From NCBI RefSeq assembly GCF_901001165.1, contig NC_042968.1, positions 81,660,064 through 81,724,063 of the forward strand: a DNA stretch of 64,000 bases, read 5' to 3'. Below the pieces are notes generated by a model. The model searched no databases and was not told the origin of the DNA. It saw only the letters and a list, made by a program, of their open reading frames with translations. Both the position numbers and the translations under genes were made by a program. The stretch is from Salmo trutta (lineage: Eukaryota; Chordata; Actinopteri; Salmoniformes; Salmonidae). Positions 56,236 to 64,000 of the stretch are shown here, in pieces (position 1 is the stretch's first letter; each line of letters starts with the position of its first letter).

Positions 56236-59200
56236 AATCAAATTTATTTATATAGCCCTTCGTACATCAGCTGAAATCTCAAAGTGCTGTACAGAAACCC
56301 AGCCTAAAACCCCAAACAGCAAGCAATGCATGTGAAAGAAGCACGGTGGCTGGGAAAAACTCCCTAGGAAAAACTCCTGAGAAAGGCCAAAAACCTAGGA
56401 AGAAACCTAGAGAGGAACCAGGCTATGAGGGGTGGCCAGTCCTCTTCTGGCTGTGCCGGGTGGATATTATAACAGAACATGGTCAAGATGTTCAAATGTT
56501 CGTAAATGACCAGCATGGTCAAATAATAATAATCATAGTAATTGTCGAGGGTGCAACAAGCACGTCCGGTGAAACAGGTCAGGGTTCCGTAGCCGCAGGC
56601 AGAACAGTTGAAACTGGAGCAGCAGCATGGCCAGGTGGACTGGGGACAGCAAGGAGTCATCATGCCAGGTAGTCCTGAGGCATGGTCCTAGGGCTCAGGT
56701 CCTCCGAGAGAAAGAAAGAAAGAGAGAAGAGAGAATTAGAGAGAGCATATTTACATTCACACAGGACACCGGATAAGACAAGAGAATACTCCAGATGTAA
56801 CAGACTGACCCTAGCCCCCCGACACATAAACTACTGCAGCATAAATACTGGAGGCTGAGACAGGAGGGATCAGAAGACACTGTGGCCCCATCCGATGATA
56901 CCCCCGGAGAGGGCCAAACAGGCAGGATATAACCCCACCCACTTTGCCAAAGCACAGCCCCCACACCACTAGAGGGATATCTACAACCACCAACTTACCG
57001 TCCGAAGACAAGGCCGAGTATAGCCCACAAAGATCTCCGCCACGGCACAACCCAAGGGGGGGGGCGCCAACCCAGACAGGAAGACCACGTCAGTGGCTCA
57101 ACCTACTCAAGTGACGCACCCCTCCCATGGACGGCATGGAAGAACACCAGTAAGTCAGTGACTCAGCCCCTGTAAAAGGGTTAGAGGCAGAGAATCCCAG
57201 TGGGAAGAGGGGAACCGACAAGGCAGAGACAGCAAGGGCGGTTCGTTGCTCCAGCCTTTCCGTTCACCTTCACACTCCTGGGCCAGACTATACTTAATCA
57301 TAGGACCTACTGAAGAGATAAGTCTTCAGTAAAGACTTAAAGGTTGAGACTGAGTCTGCGTCTCTCACATGGGTAGGCAGACCATTCCATAAAAATGGAG
57401 CTCTATAGGAGAAAGCCCTACCTCCAGCCGTTTGCTTAGAAATTCTAGGGACAATTAGGAGGCCTGCGTCTTGTGACCGTAGCGTACGTGTAGGTATGTA
57501 CGGCAGGACCAAATCGGAAAGATAGGTAGGAGCAAGCCCATGTAATGCTTTGTAGGTTAGCAGTAAAACCTTGAAATCAGCCCTTGCCTTAACAGGAAGC
57601 CAGTGTAGGGAGGCTAGCACTGGAGTAATATGATCAAATTTTTTGGTTCTAGTCAGGATTCTAGCAGCCGTATTTAGCACTAACTGAAGTTTGTTTAGTG
57701 CTTTATCCGGGTAGCCGGAAAGTAGAGCATTGCAGTAGTCGAGCCTAGAAGTAACAAAAGCATGGATTAATTTTTCTGCGTCATTTTTGGACAGAAATTT
57801 TCTGAATTTTGCAATGTTACGTAGATGGAAAAAAGCTGTCCTTGAAGCAGTCTTGATATGTTCTTCAAAAGAGAGATCAGGGTCCAGAGTAACGCCGAGG
57901 TCCTTCACAGTTTTATTTGAGACGACTGTACAACCATCCAGATTAATTGTCAGATTCAACAGAAGATCTCTTTGTTTCTTGGGACCTAGGACAAGCATCT
58001 CTGTTTTGTCCGAGTTTAAAAGTAGAACATTTGCAGCCATCCACTTCCTTATGTCTGAAACACAGGCTTCTAGCGAGGGCAATTTTGGGGCTTCACCATG
58101 TTTCATTGAAATGTACAGCTGTGTGTCGTCCGCATAGCAGTGAAATTTAACATTATGTTTTCGAATAACATCCCCAAGAGGTAAAATATATAGTGAAAAC
58201 AATAGTGGTCCTAGAACGGAACCTTGAGGAACACTGAAATGTACAATTGATTTGTCAGAGGACGAACCATTCACAGAGACAAACTGATATCTTTCCGACA
58301 GATAAGATCTAAACCAGGCCAGAACTTGTCCATGTAGACCAATTTGGGTTTCCAATCTCTCCAAAAGAATGTGGTGATCGATGGTATCAAAAGCGGCACT
58401 AAGATCTAGGAGCATGAGGACAGATGCAGAGCCTCGGTCTGACGTCATTAAAAGGTCATTTACCACCTTCACAAGTGCAGTCTCAGTGCTATGATGGGGT
58501 CTAAAACCAGACTGAAGTGTTTCGTATACATTGTTTGTCTTCAGGAAGGCAGTGAGTTGCTGCGCAACAACTTTTTCTAAAATTTTTGAGAGGAATGGAA
58601 GATTCGATATAGGCCGATAGTTTTTTATAATTTCTGGGTCAAGATTCGGCTTTTTCAAGAGAGGCTTTATTACTGCCACTTTTAGTGAGCTTGGTACACA
58701 TCCGGTGGATAGAGAGCCGTTTATTATGTTCAACATAGGAGGGCCAAGCACAGGAAGCAGCTCTTTCAGTAGTTTAGTTGGAATAGGGTCCAGTATGCAG
58801 CTTGAGGGTTTGGAGGCCATGATTATTTTCATCATTATGTCAAGAGATATAGTACTAAAACACTTTAGTATCTCCCTTGATCCTAGGTCCTGGCAGAGTT
58901 GTGCAGACTCAGGACAATGGAGCCCTGGAGGAATACCCAGATTTAAAGAGGAGTCCGTAATTTGCTTTCTAATGATCATGATCTTTTCCTCAAAGAAGTT
59001 CATAAATTTATTACTGCTGAAGTGAAAGCCATCCTCCATTTGCGAATGCTGCTTTTTAGTTAGCTTTGCGACAGTGTCAAAAAGAAATTTCGGATTGTTC
59101 TTATTTTCCTCAATTAAGTTGGAAAAATAGGATGATCGTGCAGCAGTGAGGGCTCTTCGATACTGCACGGTACTGTCTTTCCAAGCTAGTCGGAAGACTT

Positions 59201-59410
59201 CCAGTTTAGTGTGGCGCCATTTCCGTTCCAATTTTCTGGAAGCTTGCTTCAGAGCTCGTGTATTTTCTGTATACCAGGGAGCTAGTTTCTTATGACAGAT
59301 GTTTTTAATTTTTAGGGGTGCAACTGCATCTAGGGTATTGCGCAAGGTTAAATTGAGTTCCTCGGTTAGGTGGTTAACTGATTCTTGTCCTCTGACGTCC
59401 TTGGGTAGGC
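56236..59410 (-). mobile_element. L2-type LINE, 5'-truncated, long open frame
   Basis: The 3' tail is at 56236-56260 (aatcaaatcaaatttattta) and the 5' break near 59410 is inside the endonuclease/RT linker, at LPKDVRGQESVNHL. The endonuclease is absent. The reading frame is open for about 700 codons, so this is the youngest-looking LINE in the window. No convincing target duplication was found. Confidence 0.9.
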
Positions 59411-60671
59411 AGAGGGACACTCCTCTGACCACCCCTGGAGAACCCCCTGTTTCCACAAAATCTTGGGATTGTGACTGGCCAGCCAAGGCACCCCCAACAC
59501 CACTGGAAACGCAGGTGAATCGTGCGTTTCCATGCGTTACCATGTCCAGTGGCACCGTGGTCTCCCTGACCAGCCCTGACCCTAATGGTCGGCTATCTAA
59601 GGAGTACACAGGGAAGGGGGAATCTAACAGCATCAGTGGAACTCCCAGCTTGAGGGCGAGTCCGCGATCCATAAAGTTCCCCGCTGCGCCTGAATCGACT
59701 AGCGCCTTATGCTGGGAACAGGGAGAAAAATCAAGAAAATAAATTAAAATAAACATGTGACCAACAGAGGGTTCTGGGTGAGTTTGGTGCTGACTCACCT
59801 GGGGTGAATGAGGAGTGTTCTGCCTGCCCTCTCGACTCCCAGAGGGACCCCCCCAGCACCGGTCGGCCAAGTGTCCTCGGCGACCACAATTGGTGCAGAA
59901 GGAGCGCCCTCCTCCGGTTCCCTTAGATGCAGCCCCTCCTAGCTCCATGGGAATGAGCGGGGGAGGGCTAGGAGGTGGAACTGACAGGACCCTTTCTGAA
60001 CGCCCGCGGGCAGCCAGCAGATTGTCCAGTCGGATGGACATGTCAATCAGTTCATCCAGGGAGAGTGTAGTGTCCCGACACGCTAGCTCCCTGCGGACGT
60101 CCTCCCGGAGGCTGCACCGGTAATGATCCATTAGGGCCCTGTCGTTCCACCCGGCCCCCGCAGCCAAGGTCCGGAACTCTAGAGCAAAGTCTTGCACGCT
60201 CCTCGTCTCCTGCCTAAGATGAAACAGTCGCTCACCCTCACACCTGAACTCAGGGTAGTTCTCCTTCGCTGAGTCGGGACTATTCCAGACAGCGTTGGCC
60301 CATTCCAACGCTCGGCCCGTCAGGCAGGAGACGAGGAGGCTCACACTCTCCTCTCCTGAGGGAGTCGGCCTCACAGTAGCCAGGTATAAATCAATCTGTA
60401 GCAGAAACCCCTGGCACCCTGCTGCTGCTCCATCGTACTCCCTCGGGAGCGCAAGACGAAGGGCGCCAGAACCAGACGTAGGCGGGAGCGGAGTAGGTGG
60501 ACTCATCGGGTGAGTCGAAGGTGAAGAGAGGAGACCACTCCTCTCCCATCGGTCCATCCTCTCCATCATTTGGTCCATAGCTGACCCAATACGATGGAGT
60601 ACGGTGGTATGGTGGAGGACCCGTTCCTCCATCGATGGTAGAGGGGTGGCGGCTGCTCCTGCTGACTCCAT
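57294..60671 (-). CDS. Chimeric open frame: gypsy gag-protease fused to LINE RT
   Basis: One frame of 1125 codons. Residues 1-300 are gypsy gag (EYDGAAAGCQGFLLQIDLYL near 80, LVSCLTGRALEWANAVW near 110) with a CCHC zinc knuckle CTNCGRRGHLADRC near 262-275. Near 320 is the aspartic protease motif ALVDSGAAGNFMD. At about 420 the sequence passes without a stop into the L2 polyprotein: LRNTLDAVAPLKIKN, then RT fingers (NYRPISNLPFLSKILEKVVA), LDLSAAFDTIDHHILLERL, VPQGSVLGPLLFSLYILPLG, the catalytic FHCYADDTQLY near 845, and the C-terminal block LDYCNALLSGYPDKALNKL and LHGLAPTYLSDL. All catalytic motifs of protease and RT are present; endonuclease, RNase H and integrase are not. It arose by insertion, and there is no evidence yet that it is expressed as a fusion. 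Confidence 0.85.
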   Translation of the reverse strand: MESAGAAATPLPSMEERVLHHTTVLHRIGSAMDQMMERMDRWERSGLLSSPSTHPMSPPTPLPPTSGSGALRLALPREYDGAAAGCQGFLLQIDLYLATVRPTPSGEESVSLLVSCLTGRALEWANAVWNSPDSAKENYPEFRCEGERLFHLRQETRSVQDFALEFRTLAAGAGWNDRALMDHYRCSLREDVRRELACRDTTLSLDELIDMSIRLDNLLAARGRSERVLSVPPPSPPPLIPMELGGAASKGTGGGRSFCTNCGRRGHLADRCWGGPSGSREGRQNTPHSPQVSQHQTHPEPSVGHMFILIYFLDFSPCSQHKALVDSGAAGNFMDRGLALKLGVPLMLLDSPFPVYSLDSRPLGSGLVRETTVPLDMVTHGNARFTCVSSGVGGALAGQSQSQDFVETGGSPGVVRGVSLCLPKDVRGQESVNHLTEELNLTLRNTLDAVAPLKIKNICHKKLAPWYTENTRALKQASRKLERKWRHTKLEVFRLAWKDSTVQYRRALTAARSSYFSNLIEENKNNPKFLFDTVAKLTKKQHSQMEDGFHFSSNKFMNFFEEKIMIIRKQITDSSLNLGIPPGLHCPESAQLCQDLGSREILKCFSTISLDIMMKIIMASKPSSCILDPIPTKLLKELLPVLGPPMLNIINGSLSTGCVPSSLKVAVIKPLLKKPNLDPEIIKNYRPISNLPFLSKILEKVVAQQLTAFLKTNNVYETLQSGFRPHHSTETALVKVVNDLLMTSDRGSASVLMLLDLSAAFDTIDHHILLERLETQIGLHGQVLAWFRSYLSERYQFVSVNGSSSDKSIVHFSVPQGSVLGPLLFSLYILPLGDVIRKHNVKFHCYADDTQLYISMKHGEAPKLPSLEACVSDIRKWMAANVLLLNSDKTEMLVLGPKKQRDLLLNLTINLDGCTVVSNKTVKDLGVTLDPDLSFEEHIKTASRTAFFHLRNIAKFRKFLSKNDAEKLIHAFVTSRLDYCNALLSGYPDKALNKLQLVLNTAARILTRTKKFDHITPVLASLHWLPVKARADFKVLLLTYKALHGLAPTYLSDLVLPYIPTRTLRSQDAGLLIVPRISKQTAGGRAFSYRAPFLWNGLPTHVRDADSVSTFKSLLKTYLFSRSYD

Positions 60672-60691
60672 GCTTAAAAGGTGCGGGCTTC

Positions 60692-61062
60692 TGTAACGAT
60701 GGACGTCGTGGGTGTGGAGTCAGGCGCAGGAAGCAAGAGCGTTTACTATAGTGCTTTATTAGACGCACCACCAAAAAGAGTATTCACCCAAAAATACAAC
60801 AGGGCGTAATCAAAATACAGAGTCTCATACAAAAACACGTTCCACTACACAACACACAGTGTGAAAGAACGAAACAACAGAACAGGTGGGGAAACGGGCT
60901 TAAATACCCAACTAATTACTAAATAGAACACAGGTGCACTAAATAAAGGCAAAACCAACAGAAAAGGAAAAAGGGATCGGTGGCAGCTAGTAGGCCGGTG
61001 ACAACGACCGCCGAGCGCCACCCGAACAGGGAGAGGAGTCACCCTCGGCAGGAGTCGTGACA
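60692..61062 (-). repeat. 5' LTR of the gypsy element
   Basis: 371 bp, on the minus strand TGTCACGACTCCTGCC...CATCGTTACA. Related to 20979-21347. Would supply the promoter for the chimeric frame. Confidence 0.85.
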
Positions 61063-61192
61063 CCAGGGGCGTATTCATTATGCCGATTCTGTTGCAAAAT
61101 GTTTGTTAAACGAAAGCAAATATCTCTTTGAGCAGTTATTAATTACACTTTGGATGGTGTAATACACACAGTCACTACAAAGATACAGCGGT
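61063..61192. other. Fragments of dispersed salmonid repeats
   Basis: ccaggggcgtattcattatg and cagtcactacaaagatacag are words of widespread non-coding repeats; both are truncated by the neighbouring LTRs. Confidence 0.5.
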
Positions 61193-62468
61193 TGTCATAA
61201 TTACAGCCGTGTTGAAGAGACCAAACTGCAGCAGGTGAAATGTAGATACTCATCTTTTTAATATACATAAGCAAATTATCCACAGGAAAAAAAACAATAA
61301 ACAAAAACAGCTAACAGGCTACGTACATACAAAAGACTAGCAGTGTTAGCACAACCACCCACAAACCCAAGTGACAAACATACTCCTAAATATATGACTC
61401 CCAATCAGGAACAACGATCCCCAGCTGTTCCTGATCAGGAGTCACAAGACCAACACAGAAACAGACATACTAGACAACACATACAGACTTCTTCTGCCAC
61501 GTCCTGACCAAAATACTACACCACTACTCCCTCTGCTGGTCAGGACATGACAGTACCCCCCCCCCCCTAAAGGTGCAGACCCCGGGATGCACCTTAAAAG
61601 AAAACACAAAAATCCCCAATACCACAACAACAAAAAATCCCCTAAACAAAAAAGGGAGGGAAGGGAGGGTGGCTGCCGTCAACGACGGCACTGTGCTACA
61701 CCCTCCCTCCCCAACCTACCTATCCTGGAGATGGCTCTGGTTCCGGCCTCCTGCCCTCCAGGTTGTAGGCAGACTCATTGGGGTCCGGGTCGTAGACAGA
61801 CTCAAGTTGTTGTGGCTCGTGGGCAGGTTCCCTCATTTCCCGAAATTAGTCAGGGACCCTGCCAGGTCTGTTGGTTCTAGATAGTCGTCCTCTGGATCCA
61901 GATCGACCCCGGCCCCACTAGTAACGGGCTGCTCGTTATGGACGAGGTCTGCCACTTCTTCCTCATCCTCCCCTACTAGCACCTGTGAGGTCGGCCACTG
62001 GGAGACCTCTTTTCTTGGCTTTGGTTGAAGGCTACATGCTGCTTCCTGCTTGGTCAGGGTTGTTGGCTTCTCAAATATGCCGTTCTTTTGGCCTAAATTC
62101 ACAAAGTTAGGAAAGTATCTACCCAGTATTACATCACATGGCATCTTTGGGACCACGCCGACCTCATAATCCAGCAGCCCGTCCTCGGTTTGTATGCTCA
62201 TTAAGGCTGTGGGGTACGGGCGGGTATCCTCATGAATGCACGTAACACTGATATCCTGACTTGTATCCAGTTTATGAGTCGGTACTCGGTTTGCAACGAC
62301 CAGGGTTAGCATACTGATGGAATCAAACAGGGCTTCAATCAGTGTAGTCATCTCAGCATTCCCCATTGATACTTTGTCTGTGCCTCGATCTAGGTCAAGC
62401 AAAACTAAACATGGCGGTGTTCGCCTTAGAAATCTCACTGCAATAAGGACCTCCTCCATTCTTGTCAT
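61193..62468 (-). mobile_element. LTR element fragment with protease ORF
   Basis: The 3' LTR lies at 61193-61552 (minus: TGTCATGTCCTGACCAGCAG ... ATTATGACA), preceded on the minus strand by a G-rich polypurine tract (61555-61567). The 3' untranslated part (61568-61830) shares the gtcaacgacggcactgtgct block with the interior end of the element at 10921-13454. The 5' portion is missing. Confidence 0.8.
61833..62468 (-). CDS. Retropepsin-like fragment of an LTR element
   Basis: 211 codons open from 62468. The middle part (DISVTCIHEDTRPYPTALMS, DYEVGVVPKMPCDVILGRYF, about residues 75-125) resembles the C-terminal half of retroviral-type aspartic proteases of gypsy-like elements, where the V-I-L-G-R motif closes the fold. 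The catalytic D-S/T-G is not present upstream, so only half of the enzyme is represented, or this is a related non-catalytic domain. The C-terminus is acidic (VGEDEEEVADLVHNEQ). It ends just before the element's 3' untranslated region. Confidence 0.5.
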   Translation of the reverse strand: MTRMEEVLIAVRFLRRTPPCLVLLDLDRGTDKVSMGNAEMTTLIEALFDSISMLTLVVANRVPTHKLDTSQDISVTCIHEDTRPYPTALMSIQTEDGLLDYEVGVVPKMPCDVILGRYFPNFVNLGQKNGIFEKPTTLTKQEAACSLQPKPRKEVSQWPTSQVLVGEDEEEVADLVHNEQPVTSGAGVDLDPEDDYLEPTDLAGSLTNFGK

Positions 62469-62584
62469 TATTTAAAGAGATTGTGATAATATCTCACATT
62501 TAAAAAGAGGAATACTTCATGTTAGACCCATCACTTCCAAGGCAGTCATAGTCAATGAACTAACCACTGATCATAACCTTGATC

Positions 62585-62822
62585 AGTGGGCACCCGAGTG
62601 GTGCAGCGATCTAAGGAACTGTATCTCAGTGCTAGAGGCATCACTACAGACCCTGGTTCGATTCCAGGCTGTATCACAACTGTCCGTGATTGGGAGTCCC
62701 ATAGGGCGGCGCACAATTGGCCCAGTGTCGTCCATGTTAGGGTTTGGCCGGGGTAGGCCGTCATTGTAAATAAGAATTTGTTCTTAACTGACTTGCCTAG
62801 TAAAATAAAGGTTAAATAATTT
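62585..62822 (+). mobile_element. tRNA-derived SINE
   Basis: Begins with a tRNA-Leu-like head (cccgagtggtgcagcgatct, then ccctggttcgattccaggct as B box), followed by gattgggagtcccatagggc, a body shared by a common salmonid SINE, and ends gcctagtaaaataaaggtta plus a T-rich stretch. It lies directly in front of the L2 LINE at 62829. Confidence 0.88.
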
Positions 62823-62828
62823 TTTTTT

Positions 62829-64000
62829 AAATGTGATTGGTCTGACTGAAACATGGCTCAAGTCGGATGAATTCATTGTGTTAAATGATGCCTCTCCTCC
62901 TGGTTACACTAGTGACCATATCCCCTACGCGTCCCGCAAAGGCGGAGGTGTTGACATTTATAACAGCAAATTTTTATAAAAAAAAATAAAAAACAGTTTT
63001 TGTCTTCTGAGCTTCAAGTCATGAAATCTATGTAGCCTACTCAATCACTTTTTATAGCTACCGTTTCCAGGCCTCCTAGGCCATATATAGCATTCCTCAC
63101 TGAGTTCCCTGAATTCCTAATCGGACCTTGTAGTCATGGCAGATAATATTTTAATTTTTGGTGACTTCAATATTCACATGGAAACGTCCACAGACCCACT
63201 CCAAAAGGCTTTCGGCGCCATCATCGACTCAGGGGGTTTCGTCTAACAAGTCTCCGAGCATACGCATTGCCACAGTCATATCCTGGATCTAGTTTTGTCC
63301 CGTAGAATAAATATTGTGGATCTAAATGTTTTTCATCGTAACACCATTTTATTACGTTTGCAATCGCAACAAATAGTGTGTTCAACCCCCAAACAAAGAT
63401 TATCAAAAATCATGCAGTAAATTCTCAGACAACCCAAAGATTCCTAGATACCCTTCTAGACTCCCTCCACCTACCCAAGGACATTGGAGTACAAAAATCG
63501 GTTAACCACCTAACTGAGGATCTAAATGTAAACTTGCGTAATACTCTAGATGCAGTCACACCTCTAAAAATAAAACATATTTGTCCGAAAAAATAAGCTC
63601 CCTGGTATACAGAAAATACCAGGGCCCTGACACAAGCTTCCAGAAAATTAGAACAGAAATAGCACTTCACCAAACTGGAAGTTTTCCGGCTAGCTTGGAA
63701 AGACAGTACCATGCCATATCGAAGAGCCCTCTGCTGCTCAATCAGCTTACTTTTCCAACTTAATTGAGGAGAATATAAACAATCCAACATGTATTTTTTA
63801 TACTGTCGCAAAGCTAACTAAAAAGCAACATTCCCCAAGAGAGGATGGACTTCACTTCAGCAGTGACGAATTCATTAACTTCTTCAAAGAAAATATCATG
63901 ATCATTAGAATGCAAATTACAGAATCTGTGTATTTCTCCAAAACTCGGTTGTCCTGAGTCTGCACTGAACTGCCAGGACCTAAGATCAATGGAGACACAA
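62829..64000 (+). mobile_element. L2-type LINE, endonuclease to RT linker, runs off the right edge
   Basis: Starts with a word (tctgactgaaacatggctca) shared with 785-805 and passes through the same order of blocks: DFNIHMETSTDPLQKAFG near 63165-63215, LDTLLDSLHLPKDIG near 63445-63490, LRNTLDAVTPLKIKHIC near 63535-63585. It is full of stops and frame changes (for example poly-A expansions near 62975), so it is a pseudogene copy. It is the third member of this family in the window. Confidence 0.88.

Larger units (their letters stand above)
56045..61062 (-). mobile_element. Gypsy element (LTR, gag, protease) interrupted by an L2 LINE
   Basis: On the minus strand: LTR 61062-60692, a 20-nt leader, gag from the ATG at 60671, zinc knuckle and protease, then the L2 insertion, then gypsy sequence again at 56230-56045 (VSTVRIPPEYADLALAF, KKATKLPPHR, the segment just before RT). 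RT and everything downstream are missing. The very short leader between LTR and gag is unusual for a tRNA-primed element and would fit self-priming chromoviruses, which is inference. Confidence 0.88.

Overview
This window looks like non-genic, repeat-dominated nuclear DNA from a teleost fish, most probably a salmonid (Salmo, Oncorhynchus or a relative). The reasons are two Tc1-like transposons with salmonid-type ends, tRNA-derived SINE copies, L2-type and Rex/jockey-type LINEs, several chromodomain and other Ty3/gypsy retrotransposons, and solo LTRs with clean target duplications. I see no complete host protein gene, rRNA or CRISPR array. Family names are from memory of protein motifs, without database searches.

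Layout. 1-4.3 kb: a minus-strand Rex-like LINE end abutting a plus-strand L2-type LINE that holds a nested LINE tail and a solo LTR. 4.7-16.0 kb: the most unusual object, an 11.3 kb interval bounded by about 1 kb inverted repeats flanked by TTAA. Between the repeats lie, on the minus strand, the decayed exons of an HTH plus integrase-core protein and of a HECT-domain (ubiquitin ligase-like) protein, both with recognisable splice sites. Younger LINE tails and a 2.5 kb non-autonomous LTR element with proline-rich tandem repeats are nested inside. 16.7-25 kb: a plus-strand gypsy remnant whose integrase region has become a 44-bp minisatellite. That array is split by a TG...CA element (4-bp CTAC flanks), which itself contains a Tc1 transposon and a gypsy copy.

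25-39 kb: two head-to-head Rex-like LINEs, a third minus-strand copy, a fish Gly/Ala-rich protein pseudogene, an (AC)n tract, and a 0.6 kb inverted duplication at both sides of the interval. 39.7-51.2 kb: three minus-strand gypsy elements (one interrupted at a TTAA site, one with a coding-sequence minisatellite, one internally deleted between LTRs). 51.8-56 kb: a decayed Tc1-like element, a TTAA-flanked repeat and a palindromic MITE. 56-64 kb: a gypsy element interrupted by an L2 LINE such that gag-protease and reverse transcriptase form one open frame of 1125 codons, then a protease-bearing LTR element, a SINE and a further L2 LINE running off the right edge.

A recurring theme is a family of about 1.44 kb non-coding elements (five full copies and one relative) inserted at TTAA inside other transposons, piggyBac-like in target and end sequence. 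Nesting gives a relative chronology: old LINE, gypsy and Tc1 copies first, then the TTAA elements.
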